This document shows, piece by piece, positions 8,217-17,317 of a stretch of DNA of 64,000 nt (position 1 is the stretch's first letter; every line of letters begins with the position of its first letter). The stretch spans positions 682,001 to 746,000 of the forward strand of contig NZ_OY764866.1 in NCBI RefSeq assembly GCF_963668515.1. Direction: 5' to 3'. The notes under the pieces were generated by a model. The model did no database searches, was not told where the DNA came from, and worked only from the letters and a program-made list of their open reading frames with translations. A program made the translations under genes and the position numbers. This DNA comes from an uncultured Ilyobacter sp. Its GTDB lineage: Bacteria; Fusobacteriota; Fusobacteriia; Fusobacteriales; Fusobacteriaceae.

Positions 8217-8843
8217 ATGCAGGTCAAGAAGCCGGAAGTCAAAGAAAAAATCTATAGTGCAGCTTTTGAAGAGTTTTATGAAAAGGGATTTAAAAAAGCC
8301 ACAATGAGCACTATTTCTGATAATTCAGAAGTTCCAGTGGGAAATATATACCGATACTTTACAAATAAAGAAGCCATATTTAAAGATATAGTGGAAGAGG
8401 TCTCTATAGAGCTGTCCAACCTCTTTTTAAATAGCTCAAAGATAGAATACTCATCATTAGATAAGCCCTACAGTGAGATTTTAAGAGAAGAAGTACTAGA
8501 GTTTGTAGAAAAACTCTTAGACTTGTCTTTAAAAAACAAAAGAACTGTTCAGATACTTTTTGAAAAAAGCCATGGATCTAAATTTGAAAACTTTAAAAAG
8601 AACCTGGAGCTACAATTTATAGAAAATGCTATATCTAATGCAAAACTAAATTTGAAAAATTCAAAATTGACTCAAGAAGACACTGAGCTTGTAAAAATTT
8701 CTGCAAAAGTTTTTTTAAAGGGTTTAGAGACTATAATGGTAAATTATTCTGACAATGAGGAACTGAAAAGAAATCTCATGTTTAGATTTTCTGATTTTTT
8801 TATAACCGATATAGGTTCTAGAATGAAGTTGGGTAAAATATAA
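8217..8843 (+). CDS. TetR/AcrR family transcriptional regulator
   Basis: 208 residues. The N-terminal helix-turn-helix is typical (AAFEEFYEKGFKKATMSTISDNSEVPVGNIYRYFTNKEAIF); the C-terminal ligand/dimer domain is helical and divergent. ATG 8217 follows a run of seven G. No efflux pump or enzyme gene is contiguous, so the target is unknown. Autoregulation would be usual; I see no clear operator palindrome in the 215 bases upstream. Confidence 0.9.
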   Translation: MQVKKPEVKEKIYSAAFEEFYEKGFKKATMSTISDNSEVPVGNIYRYFTNKEAIFKDIVEEVSIELSNLFLNSSKIEYSSLDKPYSEILREEVLEFVEKLLDLSLKNKRTVQILFEKSHGSKFENFKKNLELQFIENAISNAKLNLKNSKLTQEDTELVKISAKVFLKGLETIMVNYSDNEELKRNLMFRFSDFFITDIGSRMKLGKI

Positions 8844-8887
8844 AAGAGAAAAAAATCTGCCTGTTATAGGCAGATTTTTTTCTCTTT
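8843..8887. terminator. bidirectional terminator
   Basis: Long perfect stem (AAAGAGAAAAAAATCTGCC arm and its complement) with a 7-base loop. It serves the TetR gene on plus and the small membrane ORF on minus. Confidence 0.9.
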
Positions 8888-8903
8888 AGTTCATAGGGGC
8901 TAG

Positions 8904-9002
8904 TCACTTATGGTATAATATGGTAGCTTTTCCTATTAGAAAAATAGGGAGAAATACAATAAATACCCCGAAACTTATTAAGTTAGAAACTATTTTTTTC
9001 AT
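8904..9002 (-). CDS. 32-residue single-pass membrane peptide at the end of a glycosyltransferase operon
   Basis: ATG 9002 follows GAGGGGA at about 5 bases, and the stop is at 8904. The product begins MKKIVSNLISFGVFIVFLPI and ends IGKATILYHK: one hydrophobic helix flanked by Lys. Its ribosome site overlaps the end of the GT39 gene (14-base gap between the reading frames) and a terminator follows, so it is the last gene of the leftward operon. Its length is typical of small bitopic regulatory subunits; a role as a partner of the GT39 enzymes is a guess. Confidence 0.6.
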   Translation of the reverse strand: MKKIVSNLISFGVFIVFLPIFLIGKATILYHK

Positions 9003-9016
9003 AGAATCCCCTCGCT

Positions 9017-10585
9017 TTAATCTGGCAACGATACTTGATAAACACAGTTGCTTCCTATTTCAAATTTATTAAAATTACTTAAAAAACTTTTGAGTTTCTG
9101 ATTTCTTTTTATATCTTTTTTTCTGACAAACAAAACCATATTTTTGTCACCTGAAACTCTTTTCAAAATATTAATATCCCTTATATTTATCACAGGTTCA
9201 TTGAGATATACGTCCATATTTTCAGCTTTTTCAAAATTAAATGCATAATAACTGCCTTCTCTAGTTTCTGCCATAAGATTGTTACCCTTCTCAGCTAAAA
9301 CCCTAAGTCCTATTTCATTGTTTAAGTCGTCCATAGTTAAAGAAATGGAAAAAATCAGAAAGAGCATTCCCCCTATAATTCCCCAGGATGACTTTTTAAA
9401 ATCACCCTTTATTGCATTTAAAAGTGAATAGACACCTAATAGGGATATTAATATCATCCCACTGTAAAATACCACATTTCCTGCGAAGGGGAGCTTGTCT
9501 AAAAATGCAGCTACCAAAACCCCTGGAAACATTAAAACCAGCAATAATCCGGGAAGGGCCGTACACCATTTCCAGTATTTTTCCTTTGCCAACCTTCTAA
9601 ACTGAATCATAGAAAGGAAAGTCACAAAGGGATAAACTGGGAGGAGATATATCTCAAGTTTGCTGCTTATAATGGAAAGCAGAACAAATGTGGATATGAC
9701 AACTGTTCTAAAGAATTTTTCCAGAACTCCTGCATTTTTTCTGTTTTTTATTCCCAGAAAGAAAGTGGAAGCATAAAAGAGAGACCACGGGAGAAAGTTA
9801 ACCAGAAATCCTGTAAAGTAATAATAAAAGGGTCTGTTGTGTTTAAAGGAATTTACCCCCCTTCCTACAGTCTGCTTTACTGTGAGATTATAGAGGTAAT
9901 CTTTTCCCCCTTCAAGGTATACAAGGGCAAGCCAAGTTGCAGCCATACCAACCACCATGAGAAATCCCCATATGGGAAGATACTGATTTATTTTGGAAAG
10001 TTTTTTTTCCGTGGCAAGAAACACTACTATAGAAACAAGGGGAATGAGTATCCCTAAAGGACCCTTGGTAAACAGTGCAAGAAAGATCCACACCCATACA
10101 AGATAAGGCTCCCAGGACTTTCCAGTCTCTGTATAGCACCTATAAAAGCTGAATAGCGCAAGTACGATAAACAGTGTCATGAGCATATCCATCCTCAGAA
10201 CAAGTCCGCCTCCAAGGAATATAGCGGTGGTGAAGAGCATCCCTGATGCCAGAGTCTGATCTCCTTCGTCAAGGACGGAGGAAGACCATCTGCTCATTAC
10301 TATAAGTATCAAAAGGGCCGGTAAAAGACTGAATATTCCAATTGCAGGGACACTGTAGCTTCCCATTATGTTCTTTACCATCATGATGATCCAAAAGTAT
10401 AGGGGAGGCTTGTCTGCATAGGGGATTCCATGATTGTAAAAAGCAAAGATATTTCCTTTATCCAGTGCCTCTGTTACGATGCTTATATACTTCAGCTCAT
10501 TGTCAGGTGTAAGGTCTCTGAAGAAAAACAACGGATAAACAAGTAGTGCCATTATAATAAATACTAGTATTTTTCTGTTTTTCAT
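9017..10585 (-). CDS. GT39 (ArnT-like) membrane glycosyltransferase
   Basis: About 522 residues. It has roughly 11-12 membrane helices and a C-terminal soluble domain. The first periplasmic loop carries DNELKYISIV and ADKPPLYFWIIMMVK, the acidic and KPP motifs of the ArnT/PMT family. Such enzymes move a sugar from an undecaprenyl- or dolichyl-phosphate carrier to lipid A or protein on the periplasmic side. ATG 10585 has AAAGGA upstream; the TTG at 10603 would precede that site. It follows a second GT39 gene by 44 bases. Confidence 0.85.
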   Translation of the reverse strand: MKNRKILVFIIMALLVYPLFFFRDLTPDNELKYISIVTEALDKGNIFAFYNHGIPYADKPPLYFWIIMMVKNIMGSYSVPAIGIFSLLPALLILIVMSRWSSSVLDEGDQTLASGMLFTTAIFLGGGLVLRMDMLMTLFIVLALFSFYRCYTETGKSWEPYLVWVWIFLALFTKGPLGILIPLVSIVVFLATEKKLSKINQYLPIWGFLMVVGMAATWLALVYLEGGKDYLYNLTVKQTVGRGVNSFKHNRPFYYYFTGFLVNFLPWSLFYASTFFLGIKNRKNAGVLEKFFRTVVISTFVLLSIISSKLEIYLLPVYPFVTFLSMIQFRRLAKEKYWKWCTALPGLLLVLMFPGVLVAAFLDKLPFAGNVVFYSGMILISLLGVYSLLNAIKGDFKKSSWGIIGGMLFLIFSISLTMDDLNNEIGLRVLAEKGNNLMAETREGSYYAFNFEKAENMDVYLNEPVINIRDINILKRVSGDKNMVLFVRKKDIKRNQKLKSFLSNFNKFEIGSNCVYQVSLPD

Positions 10586-10629
10586 AAACTCAATTCCTTT
10601 CAAATAAAATAAAACCCATTTAAACTATT

Positions 10630-12315
10630 TTAGTTTTTTGTACTTTTAGCCATTCTATATAAATAGATAACTTTATCCTCATCTTCATATTTATAATATG
10701 TATTTTTACTTTTAATTATAAATTTTGGACTGAGAGTTTTCTTTATTAATGATTCTTCCCTATATTTATAATATGTATTTTTACTTTTAATTATAAATTC
10801 AGTCCTAAATTTTTCCTTTATTAACGGTTCTTCTCTGTCGTCTAAAACAAAAAAATTATTGGGAAGTTCTTGAAGATCACCGATTAATTCTATCTTTTGC
10901 CCTACATTCCACACATTTGTGATTTCGTCATCATCAAATGTATAGATGGGGTATTCTTGTGGTCCTGAACTTTTGAGAGTACTCAAATATTTATATTCAT
11001 TCCTGTATTCTGTTTTTACATACTTTTGTACAAACCATGTTACTGAGATATTGATTGTAATCATTAAAAAACCCGTCAGAAAAAGGATTTGCTTTATTTT
11101 CCTTTTTTCAGTAAATCCCATTATAAACTCGTATGAAAAGAATAAAAACACCACTGCAATAAATGATAAATATATGATTCCTATATATCCACTTCTATAT
11201 CCTTTGAAGTAAAACATAGGGAAAATTAAAATCGATATTGTGACCATAAGTATGGTATGGATTTTTATTATAAAATTTTCTTTTTTTACAAGCTCTTTCC
11301 AGTCTTTGTTCATGAAATAAAAGATGAGGTGTGAGGCCATCATAGGAGTCAGTATATACAGTGGAACTCCGTATCTTTTTTTCTTCATTTTTATTAAAGA
11401 TATCAAAACAAAAGTTATCAGATTCCATAAAAAAAGCATTGAGAAAAATTTATTGTCTGGGCTTCTTTTTTCTGACCATTTTTTGAAAAAAGAAGCGAGA
11501 GCAAAAATCATCCATACACCTATATAAATAATATAGTCAAAATAGTAAAATATGCTTTTTACATGTTTGTTCGACCAGGTAGAAGCCTCTTTATTCATGA
11601 CAGAGATAAAGAGATCTTTTTGAGTTAGCATAATCGCTGCAGGCCATAAAGCAGCTAAGCTCACTCCTATAATAATAGTAAGAGATATTTTTTTCCAGCT
11701 AACTCTTATATTTGAAAACCCATAGGTTACAGAATATGCTACAAAAAATGGTAACATCATGCCATAGACAGGTATGGGCCCTTTACTGAGGAGTGACGCT
11801 CCCATGAAGACACCGGAGATTATGAAATCCCTTGTGTTCAAGGATTTTAAACCTATAAAAATATATGTAACACATCCAAACATAAAAATATAGGGGAACA
11901 TATCCCAGGCATTATCATTTCCAAGTTTTATTATCATAAAGGTTGTGGTGCTTACAAATCCTGATATGAAAGCCAATTCAGGATTTTCTGTAGCTGATTT
12001 TACTAGGAAATAGATCAGAAAAATTAGTCCCAAGGTGCATATTGCAATTGGAAGTCTGAGGACAAACTCATTGGTTGTTGTGTTAAAAAATTTCATAAAT
12101 AAAGCTGTCAGCCATGTGGGAAAGGGAGGTTTTTCAAATCTGAATTTACCGTTCATGGTGGTGATGATCCAGTTCCCATTTTGTACCATCTCTCTGGCAG
12201 TGACAAAATTTCTGGCTTCCATTATCCCAACTCTGCCAGCCCAAAGATCTGGAAACAGGGTTATCATTCCGTAGAAAAAAAGATAAAGAAGATTTTTTCT
12301 CTCTCTAGCCTGCAT
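10630..12315 (-). CDS. GT39 (ArnT-like) membrane glycosyltransferase with a C-terminal tandem duplication
   Basis: 561 residues with multiple membrane helices. GRVGIMEARNFVTAREM and FRFEKPPFPTWLTALFMKF carry the acidic and EKPP motifs expected of carrier-dependent glycosyltransferases. ATG 12315 lies five bases from GGAGG; the preceding GTG is too close. It overlaps the LAB_N gene by 11 bases, indicating translational coupling. Near the C-terminus a 25-residue unit ending FIIKSKNTYYKY is present twice in tandem, so this protein is longer than its ancestor. Its acceptor specificity relative to the second GT39 enzyme is unknown. Confidence 0.85.
   Translation of the reverse strand: MQARERKNLLYLFFYGMITLFPDLWAGRVGIMEARNFVTAREMVQNGNWIITTMNGKFRFEKPPFPTWLTALFMKFFNTTTNEFVLRLPIAICTLGLIFLIYFLVKSATENPELAFISGFVSTTTFMIIKLGNDNAWDMFPYIFMFGCVTYIFIGLKSLNTRDFIISGVFMGASLLSKGPIPVYGMMLPFFVAYSVTYGFSNIRVSWKKISLTIIIGVSLAALWPAAIMLTQKDLFISVMNKEASTWSNKHVKSIFYYFDYIIYIGVWMIFALASFFKKWSEKRSPDNKFFSMLFLWNLITFVLISLIKMKKKRYGVPLYILTPMMASHLIFYFMNKDWKELVKKENFIIKIHTILMVTISILIFPMFYFKGYRSGYIGIIYLSFIAVVFLFFSYEFIMGFTEKRKIKQILFLTGFLMITINISVTWFVQKYVKTEYRNEYKYLSTLKSSGPQEYPIYTFDDDEITNVWNVGQKIELIGDLQELPNNFFVLDDREEPLIKEKFRTEFIIKSKNTYYKYREESLIKKTLSPKFIIKSKNTYYKYEDEDKVIYLYRMAKSTKN
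10687..10799 (-). repeat. in-frame 75-bp tandem duplication inside the GT39 gene
   Basis: An identical 38-base stretch occurs at 10687-10724 and 10762-10799, exactly 75 bases (25 codons) apart. Flanking bases are also similar, extending to about 10835 (EEPLIKEKF versus EESLIKKTL). The perfect identity against diverged flanks suggests a recent or gene-converted duplication. Confidence 0.85.
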
Positions 12316-12580
12316 CACGACCTCCTGCCAGCCTCTCTTTTTTTATGAGGTAGAGGTTTCTTGTATAGATAAAGAGATTCGGAGCCTGACCCAGTATAAA
12401 TACAGGGTCCTTTCTGTATATGGCATAGATCAGAAGGAAAAAGCTTCCCATTATACTAAATATCCAGAAGGAAAGAGGGATTACACTCTTGCCTGCCCTC
12501 TCGCTGGCCAGCCACTGAACTAGAAATCTCATGGAAAAAAAAGCCTGGCCTATAAATCCCAGTATTAAAAAAGGTTTCAT
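12305..12580 (-). CDS. lipid A biosynthesis N-terminal domain (LAB_N) protein
   Basis: 91 residues, three hydrophobic helices. The pattern GFIGQAFFSMRFLVQWLASERAGKSVIPLSFWIFSIMGS, then LIYAIYRKDPVFILGQAPNLFIYTRNLYLI, is the LAB_N/PQ-loop-like domain seen next to lipid A glycosylation genes or fused to LpxB. It overlaps the upstream GT2 gene by 4 bases (ATGA) and the downstream GT39 gene by 11. A role in presenting or flipping the carrier-linked sugar is plausible but unproven. Confidence 0.85.
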   Translation of the reverse strand: MKPFLILGFIGQAFFSMRFLVQWLASERAGKSVIPLSFWIFSIMGSFFLLIYAIYRKDPVFILGQAPNLFIYTRNLYLIKKERLAGGRDAG

Positions 12581-13296
12581 TTTTGATTTCCTCCAGTCTC
12601 AAATTCATATTTTAAAATTCTATTTTTCATCCATCTTACAGCAAAGGCATCTTTTAGTCCTTTAAAAAGCCTGTTCCAAACTCCATATTTTGAAACTCCG
12701 AACTCTCTGTCATAATGCCTCACAGGGACCTCAACAACCTTAAACCCCCTGAGTCTTGCAAGGGTGGGAAGGAACCTGTGCATCCCTTCAAATAATACGT
12801 AGCTTTTGGCAACTTCCTTTTTAAATAATTTTAGAGGGCAGCCTGTATCCTGTATGTTGTCCCCTGTTATAAGATTTCTGACCCCATTTCCAACCAGAGA
12901 AGAGATTTTTTTCTTGATTCCGTCCTCTCTTGATGCTCTTCTGCCGTTTACCATGTCATAATTTTCAAGATATGGCAAAAGAGTATAGATATCTTCCGGG
13001 TCTGTCTGAAGATCAGAATCCATGGTAACCACAATATCTCCAGAACATTTTTCAAAACCCGCAGCCAAAGCGGCAGTCTGACCGTTGTTTTTCGTGAAAT
13101 GATATACTTTTATATGCCCATTTTGCGAAGCTTCCTGGTCTAGTATCTCTCTGCTTTTATCTGTACTTCCATCATTTATAAGGATAATCTCATAGGATAT
13201 AAACTCTTTCCTCACTGCATCCTCAACTTTTTTAATAAAACGTGATATATTTTCTTCTTCATTGTATACTGGTGCTATGACAGATATTCTCTGCAT
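12577..13296 (-). CDS. GT2 family polyprenyl-phosphate sugar transferase (DPM1/ArnC-like)
   Basis: 239 residues. The GT-A fold motifs are clear: SVIAPVYNEEENI at the N-terminus, INDGSTDKS, and VVTMDSDLQTDPEDI (DxD). QDTGCPLKLFKKEV and HYDREFGVSKYGVWNR are typical of the DPM1/GtrB group. There is no long C-terminal membrane region. It should load a sugar onto undecaprenyl phosphate for the GT39 enzymes encoded downstream. First gene of a five-gene operon, with AAGGAGG before the ATG, divergent from a two-component system. Confidence 0.9.
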   Translation of the reverse strand: MQRISVIAPVYNEEENISRFIKKVEDAVRKEFISYEIILINDGSTDKSREILDQEASQNGHIKVYHFTKNNGQTAALAAGFEKCSGDIVVTMDSDLQTDPEDIYTLLPYLENYDMVNGRRASREDGIKKKISSLVGNGVRNLITGDNIQDTGCPLKLFKKEVAKSYVLFEGMHRFLPTLARLRGFKVVEVPVRHYDREFGVSKYGVWNRLFKGLKDAFAVRWMKNRILKYEFETGGNQK

Positions 13297-13451
13297 CTAT
13301 ATTCCTCCTTATTTTTAATCTTTTTCTTTTACCATATTATTATAGTTCGAAAAGATGAATATTTGGTAAAAATTTATTTTATTTTTTCATCATTTTTTTG
13401 CTATGATAATGTATAGTAATATCACATGGCTTATAAAAGGAGTTTTTTAAT

Positions 13452-14126
13452 ATGAAGAAAATATTGATTATAGAGGATGAAAAAAAAATAAGCAGATACC
13501 TACAGCTTGAGCTTGAACATGAAGGTTATTCGGTAGACATTGCTGATGACGGGATGATAGCACTTGAGTTATTTAAGAATGATTTTTATAATATAATTCT
13601 TCTTGACCTGATGCTACCAAAACTCTCTGGGGAAGAGGTGTGTCGACTCATAAGAGAAAAATCAGATGTCCCAGTGATAGTGCTTACTGCCAGGGATAAA
13701 ACTTTCAGTAAAATAAACCTTTTGGACCTGGGGGCAGACGACTATATAACAAAACCATTTATAATTGGGGAACTTTTAGCCAGAATCAGGGTGGTTCTGA
13801 GAAATAAAAAAGAGTTTTCTAACGGTAAGTTGGCCAGCTATGGAGGAATACGGCTCGACTTGGGCAAGAAAATAGTTTACGTCGATGAGAAGGCAGTTTC
13901 CCTTACAAAAACTGAATTTAATCTTCTTCATTATCTTATTTTAAATAGAGAGATAGTTTTATCTAGGGAACAGATGTTAAACAGTGTATGGGGATATGAC
14001 TATGCAGGAGGAGAAAAAATAGTGGATGTATATATAAAATCTCTAAGAAAAAAGATGGATTACAGAGAACAAAAACTCATCCATACAATAAGAGGATTTG
14101 GATATATTTTAAATGAGGAGAGCTGA
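13452..14126 (+). CDS. OmpR/PhoB family response regulator
   Basis: 224 residues. The receiver domain has acidic residues IIEDE, phospho-acceptor Asp52 in LLDLMLPKLSG, and the conserved Lys in TKPF near residue 103. The C-terminal winged helix ends VDVYIKSLRKKM...TIRGFGYIL. AAAGGAG precedes the ATG. It is followed after three bases by the cognate kinase gene. Because it diverges from the glycosyltransferase operon, regulation of that operon, by analogy with PmrAB and arn genes, is a reasonable inference. Confidence 0.95.
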   Translation: MKKILIIEDEKKISRYLQLELEHEGYSVDIADDGMIALELFKNDFYNIILLDLMLPKLSGEEVCRLIREKSDVPVIVLTARDKTFSKINLLDLGADDYITKPFIIGELLARIRVVLRNKKEFSNGKLASYGGIRLDLGKKIVYVDEKAVSLTKTEFNLLHYLILNREIVLSREQMLNSVWGYDYAGGEKIVDVYIKSLRKKMDYREQKLIHTIRGFGYILNEES

Positions 14127-14129
14127 TCT

Positions 14130-15455
14130 ATGAAAACATTTTCTAAAGAGCTTTGGAAAAAATTTATGATTTTAATATTTATTTTTATTACAGGTTATGG
14201 TATTTTCATATATTCAATCTGGGGTTACTTTGTCAAGCAGTCTAAAAAAGATATTGTTATCACAGAAAATTTTATTATAAATGAACTCAAAGAACCTGAG
14301 CATCAGAATATAGAGGAATTTGTTAATTTAGCACTGAGAGAGAGTCCTAAAATAAATGAACTTTATATAATATTGGTTCATAATAATGTCGAATACAAAG
14401 AAGAAGGAACTCCCGATATACAAATTATAGAATCAGCAGATAGAATGCAGGAGATAGGACATGAAGATTTCTTTCTATCAACTAAAAGAATAGAAGGTCT
14501 TAACGACGAAGAGATAGTTTTGACTATAATAAGGGGGATGAGCAGAGAAAAATATTTCATGAAAAAAATTCTAAAGATTTCAGCGGGAATAATTTTTGTA
14601 TTCTGCGGAGCTGCCGTATTTATTTCAAAATCTTTTTACCGCAAAGTGGTGCCACAATTAAAAAAATTGGAAGAGGCTACGAATAAGATAAATCTTACTT
14701 CCTTTGAGGCTGATATCGAAAAAAGCAGTTTTTTTGTGGAATTTTCTAAGATACTCTCTTCCTATGAAAAAATGCTAAATAGATTGGAAAATCAGGCTTC
14801 TGTCCAGATAGATTTTATAAACAATGCTTCACATGAACTTAAAACCCCTATATTTATAATAGGTAGTTATGTCGACCTTTTAAAAAGATGGGGTGGAAAA
14901 GACAGGAAAATTTCCAAAGAAGCGATAGAGTCCATCTACGGAGAGGTAAAAAATATGGAGATTCTCATAGAAAAACTTCTTTTTCTGGCAAAACAGGATA
15001 AAATAGACATTGTTAAGGAGGAAATAGAGATCGGAGAACTCATTGAGGAGATCATAAAAGAGATGGAAATTATCTATCCAAATCAGTCAATAAACTACTC
15101 CGAAACTTCATTTCATGTAAATTCTGACAGGGCTCTATTGAAGCACCTAATAAAAAATATAGTGGATAACGCAATAGTATATGGGGACGGGAAGGCTGTG
15201 GATATTTTTCTCTGCTGTGAATCTAACGTAACAATAAAAGTACAGGATCGTGGAGCGGGTATATCTAAAGAGGACCAATCTAGGATTTTTGATAAATTTT
15301 ACAGGGCAGAACAGTCTAGAAACAGGAATTTGGGAGGGCATGGTCTGGGATTGTCCATAGTAAAAAGTATTGCAGATATTTTAAAGCTGGATATATCTTT
15401 TACAAGTGAAATAGGCGCCGGAACAACTGTAGAGATAACTCTTCCTGTAAATTAA
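14130..15455 (+). CDS. membrane sensor histidine kinase
   Basis: 441 residues. Membrane helices lie at about 11-31 and 147-166 and enclose a 115-residue extracytoplasmic sensor of no recognised family. A linker follows, then a dimerisation domain with His235 in NNASHELKTP, an N box (KNIVDNAIVYGDG), G1/F boxes (DRGAGISKEDQSRIFDKFYRAEQSRN) and G2 (GGHGLGLSIVK). All catalytic motifs are intact. Co-transcribed with the response regulator (GAGGAG nine bases before the ATG). The signal could be cations or envelope stress; the sequence does not say. Confidence 0.93.
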   Translation: MKTFSKELWKKFMILIFIFITGYGIFIYSIWGYFVKQSKKDIVITENFIINELKEPEHQNIEEFVNLALRESPKINELYIILVHNNVEYKEEGTPDIQIIESADRMQEIGHEDFFLSTKRIEGLNDEEIVLTIIRGMSREKYFMKKILKISAGIIFVFCGAAVFISKSFYRKVVPQLKKLEEATNKINLTSFEADIEKSSFFVEFSKILSSYEKMLNRLENQASVQIDFINNASHELKTPIFIIGSYVDLLKRWGGKDRKISKEAIESIYGEVKNMEILIEKLLFLAKQDKIDIVKEEIEIGELIEEIIKEMEIIYPNQSINYSETSFHVNSDRALLKHLIKNIVDNAIVYGDGKAVDIFLCCESNVTIKVQDRGAGISKEDQSRIFDKFYRAEQSRNRNLGGHGLGLSIVKSIADILKLDISFTSEIGAGTTVEITLPVN

Positions 15456-15650
15456 AAATAAAACGAGTTCTGTTACCATTCAACCCAAGGATATTCCTCT
15501 CCTTAGGTAATTGAAAGTGACCCCAGTAATGAAATTCCTAAAAAATTCTTTAAATTCAAAAGAACACTTTACAAATCCATCATAAAGAAATAAACTATAA
15601 ATAATTATTGTTTGCTTTTTATAAAGCCTTTAGAAAAGGATGGGATCGTT

Positions 15651-16307
15651 ATGAGCAGTTACAGAGTTGTTTTGATACATGGATATAATAAAACCGAAAA
15701 AGATATGCATATTTTGGGAGAGTATCTGGCAGAACTGGATTATAAAGTGGAATACCTTAATCTCCCTCTTCTTTTTGAAGAGATAGAGCATTCCGTATCG
15801 CACCTCAAGGAATTTTTGTTTGGTCTTCAGAGGAGCGGTGTAAATAAAAGAGAGGAGATAATCCTTATAGGCCACAGCACGGGAGGCCTCGTGATAAGGG
15901 GGGCTCTCAGCGACAAAAGAATAAGGAGGATCGTAGATAAGGTGGTCCTTGTTGCCTGTCCTAATCTAGGCTGCAGACTGGCAGATTTGGCAAAGAAATA
16001 TCTTCCCTTCATGAGTAAAATATTTAAAACTTTAAAATCTCTAGAAAGTGAAAATATGGAGAAACTTAGTATCTACAAGGGAAGAGGTGTGGATATAGCG
16101 GCTATTGCTGGAAGTGAATCCAATCTTTTTTTAGGGAGATTTCTGAATGATAAAAACGATGGACGTATAGAGGTTGATGAAGTTATGATGGGAGGTTTAA
16201 AAGATTTTCTGATTCTTCCATTGGGGCATAAAGAAATTCATAAAAGGATAGGTACAGCTACTTATATAAATAATTTCATAAAAAGAAGTAGTTTTTATGT
16301 AGACTAA
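15651..16307 (+). CDS. alpha/beta hydrolase (lipase/esterase-like)
   Basis: About 218 residues, no signal peptide. VVLIHGYNKTEKDM is the oxyanion strand-loop, LIGHSTGGLV holds the nucleophile Ser (GxSxG), and ILPLGHKEIHKR probably holds the catalytic His. A short helical cap (KKYLPFMSKIFKTLKSLESENMEKL) lies between. This matches small cytoplasmic lipase/PGAP1-like hydrolases. ATG 15651 is served by AAAGGATGGG; the TTG at 15612 has no site. The rhodanese gene starts 25 bases downstream. The substrate is unknown. Confidence 0.85.
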   Translation: MSSYRVVLIHGYNKTEKDMHILGEYLAELDYKVEYLNLPLLFEEIEHSVSHLKEFLFGLQRSGVNKREEIILIGHSTGGLVIRGALSDKRIRRIVDKVVLVACPNLGCRLADLAKKYLPFMSKIFKTLKSLESENMEKLSIYKGRGVDIAAIAGSESNLFLGRFLNDKNDGRIEVDEVMMGGLKDFLILPLGHKEIHKRIGTATYINNFIKRSSFYVD

Positions 16308-16332
16308 ATTTTAAAGGGAGGGATATAAAAAT

Positions 16333-17163
16333 ATGAAAAATTTTGTTGATGCTAAGTGGCTCAATGACAATTTAGAAGATGTAGTGGTAATTGATGCGAG
16401 ATATGATGTGCATGATGCAGAATATGGAGATTCTGTCTATGAGAAGGATCATATTTCAGGGGCCTTCTATCTTCATATAGACAGAGACCTAGCAGGAAAG
16501 AAGGGAACTCACGGAGGATCAAGGCCGGTTCCTGACATCAATGATTTTATATCAAAAATAGAGGAAATAGGAATAGATAACAGCACTATGGTGGTGATAT
16601 ATGACGATTCCATCATTGCAGCAGGGAGAGTCTTCTGGATGCTGAAATATCTAGGGCATGACAAAGTGGTGATATTGGATGGCGGATATAAGAGCTGGCT
16701 TAATGCAGGGTACCCTGTTACAGACCTTGTACCTGAAAAAAACAATAAAAAAACTTTTGAAAAAAATGTGAAAAAAGATCTCTGTTGTGATATGGACTAC
16801 GTCAAAGCAAACAAGGATAAAGATTTTGCGTCCCTAGTAGAATGCAGGTCTTATGAAAGATACCTGGGTAAAAATGAACCCCTTTATCCAAAGGCAGGGC
16901 ATATTCCAGGGGCTATCTGTATAGACTCAAAATCTCTTTTAGATGAGAATCTAAAAATAAAGGACAGAGAGGAATTGGAGAATATATTTAAGTCCATAAA
17001 AAATAAAAGGGATATTATTTTCAGCTGCGGTTCCGGTGTGAATGCTGCCCTTGTTTTTGTAGCTTTAGATGAAATAGGGAAAAAAGGTAAAATTTATATA
17101 GGGGGATTCTCTGACTGGATAAGTTACGATGAAAATCCCGTCGAGATAAAAGATGGACATTAG
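16333..17163 (+). CDS. thiosulfate/3-mercaptopyruvate sulfurtransferase (tandem rhodanese)
   Basis: 276 residues made of two rhodanese domains. The inactive N-terminal domain has VVIDARYD and HISGAFYLHID; the C-terminal domain has SLVECRSYERY and GHIPGAICIDS. The active-site loop is CGSGVNAA with Cys232. The CGSG loop is the form usual for SseA-type 3-mercaptopyruvate or thiosulfate sulfurtransferases. GGGAGGG precedes the ATG. It probably shares a transcript with the hydrolase gene and is closed by a terminator at 17165. Confidence 0.92.
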   Translation: MKNFVDAKWLNDNLEDVVVIDARYDVHDAEYGDSVYEKDHISGAFYLHIDRDLAGKKGTHGGSRPVPDINDFISKIEEIGIDNSTMVVIYDDSIIAAGRVFWMLKYLGHDKVVILDGGYKSWLNAGYPVTDLVPEKNNKKTFEKNVKKDLCCDMDYVKANKDKDFASLVECRSYERYLGKNEPLYPKAGHIPGAICIDSKSLLDENLKIKDREELENIFKSIKNKRDIIFSCGSGVNAALVFVALDEIGKKGKIYIGGFSDWISYDENPVEIKDGH

Positions 17164-17164
17164 A

Positions 17165-17188
17165 AACTGGCAATGGCCGGTTTTTTTT
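17165..17188 (+). terminator. intrinsic terminator
   Basis: AACTGGC/GCCGGTT stem, 4-base loop and an eight-T tail directly after the rhodanese stop codon. Confidence 0.85.
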
Positions 17189-17317
17189 ATTTTCTCTGTG
17201 TTTTTTCACAGATTCAAATAAAAAGTCCTGTAAAATTAATTCCAGACAAAGTCGTTGGTCTTAATTTCATAGTGAGTTTTTAAAAGTGACACCATCTGAA
17301 AAACGTCTTATTATTTT

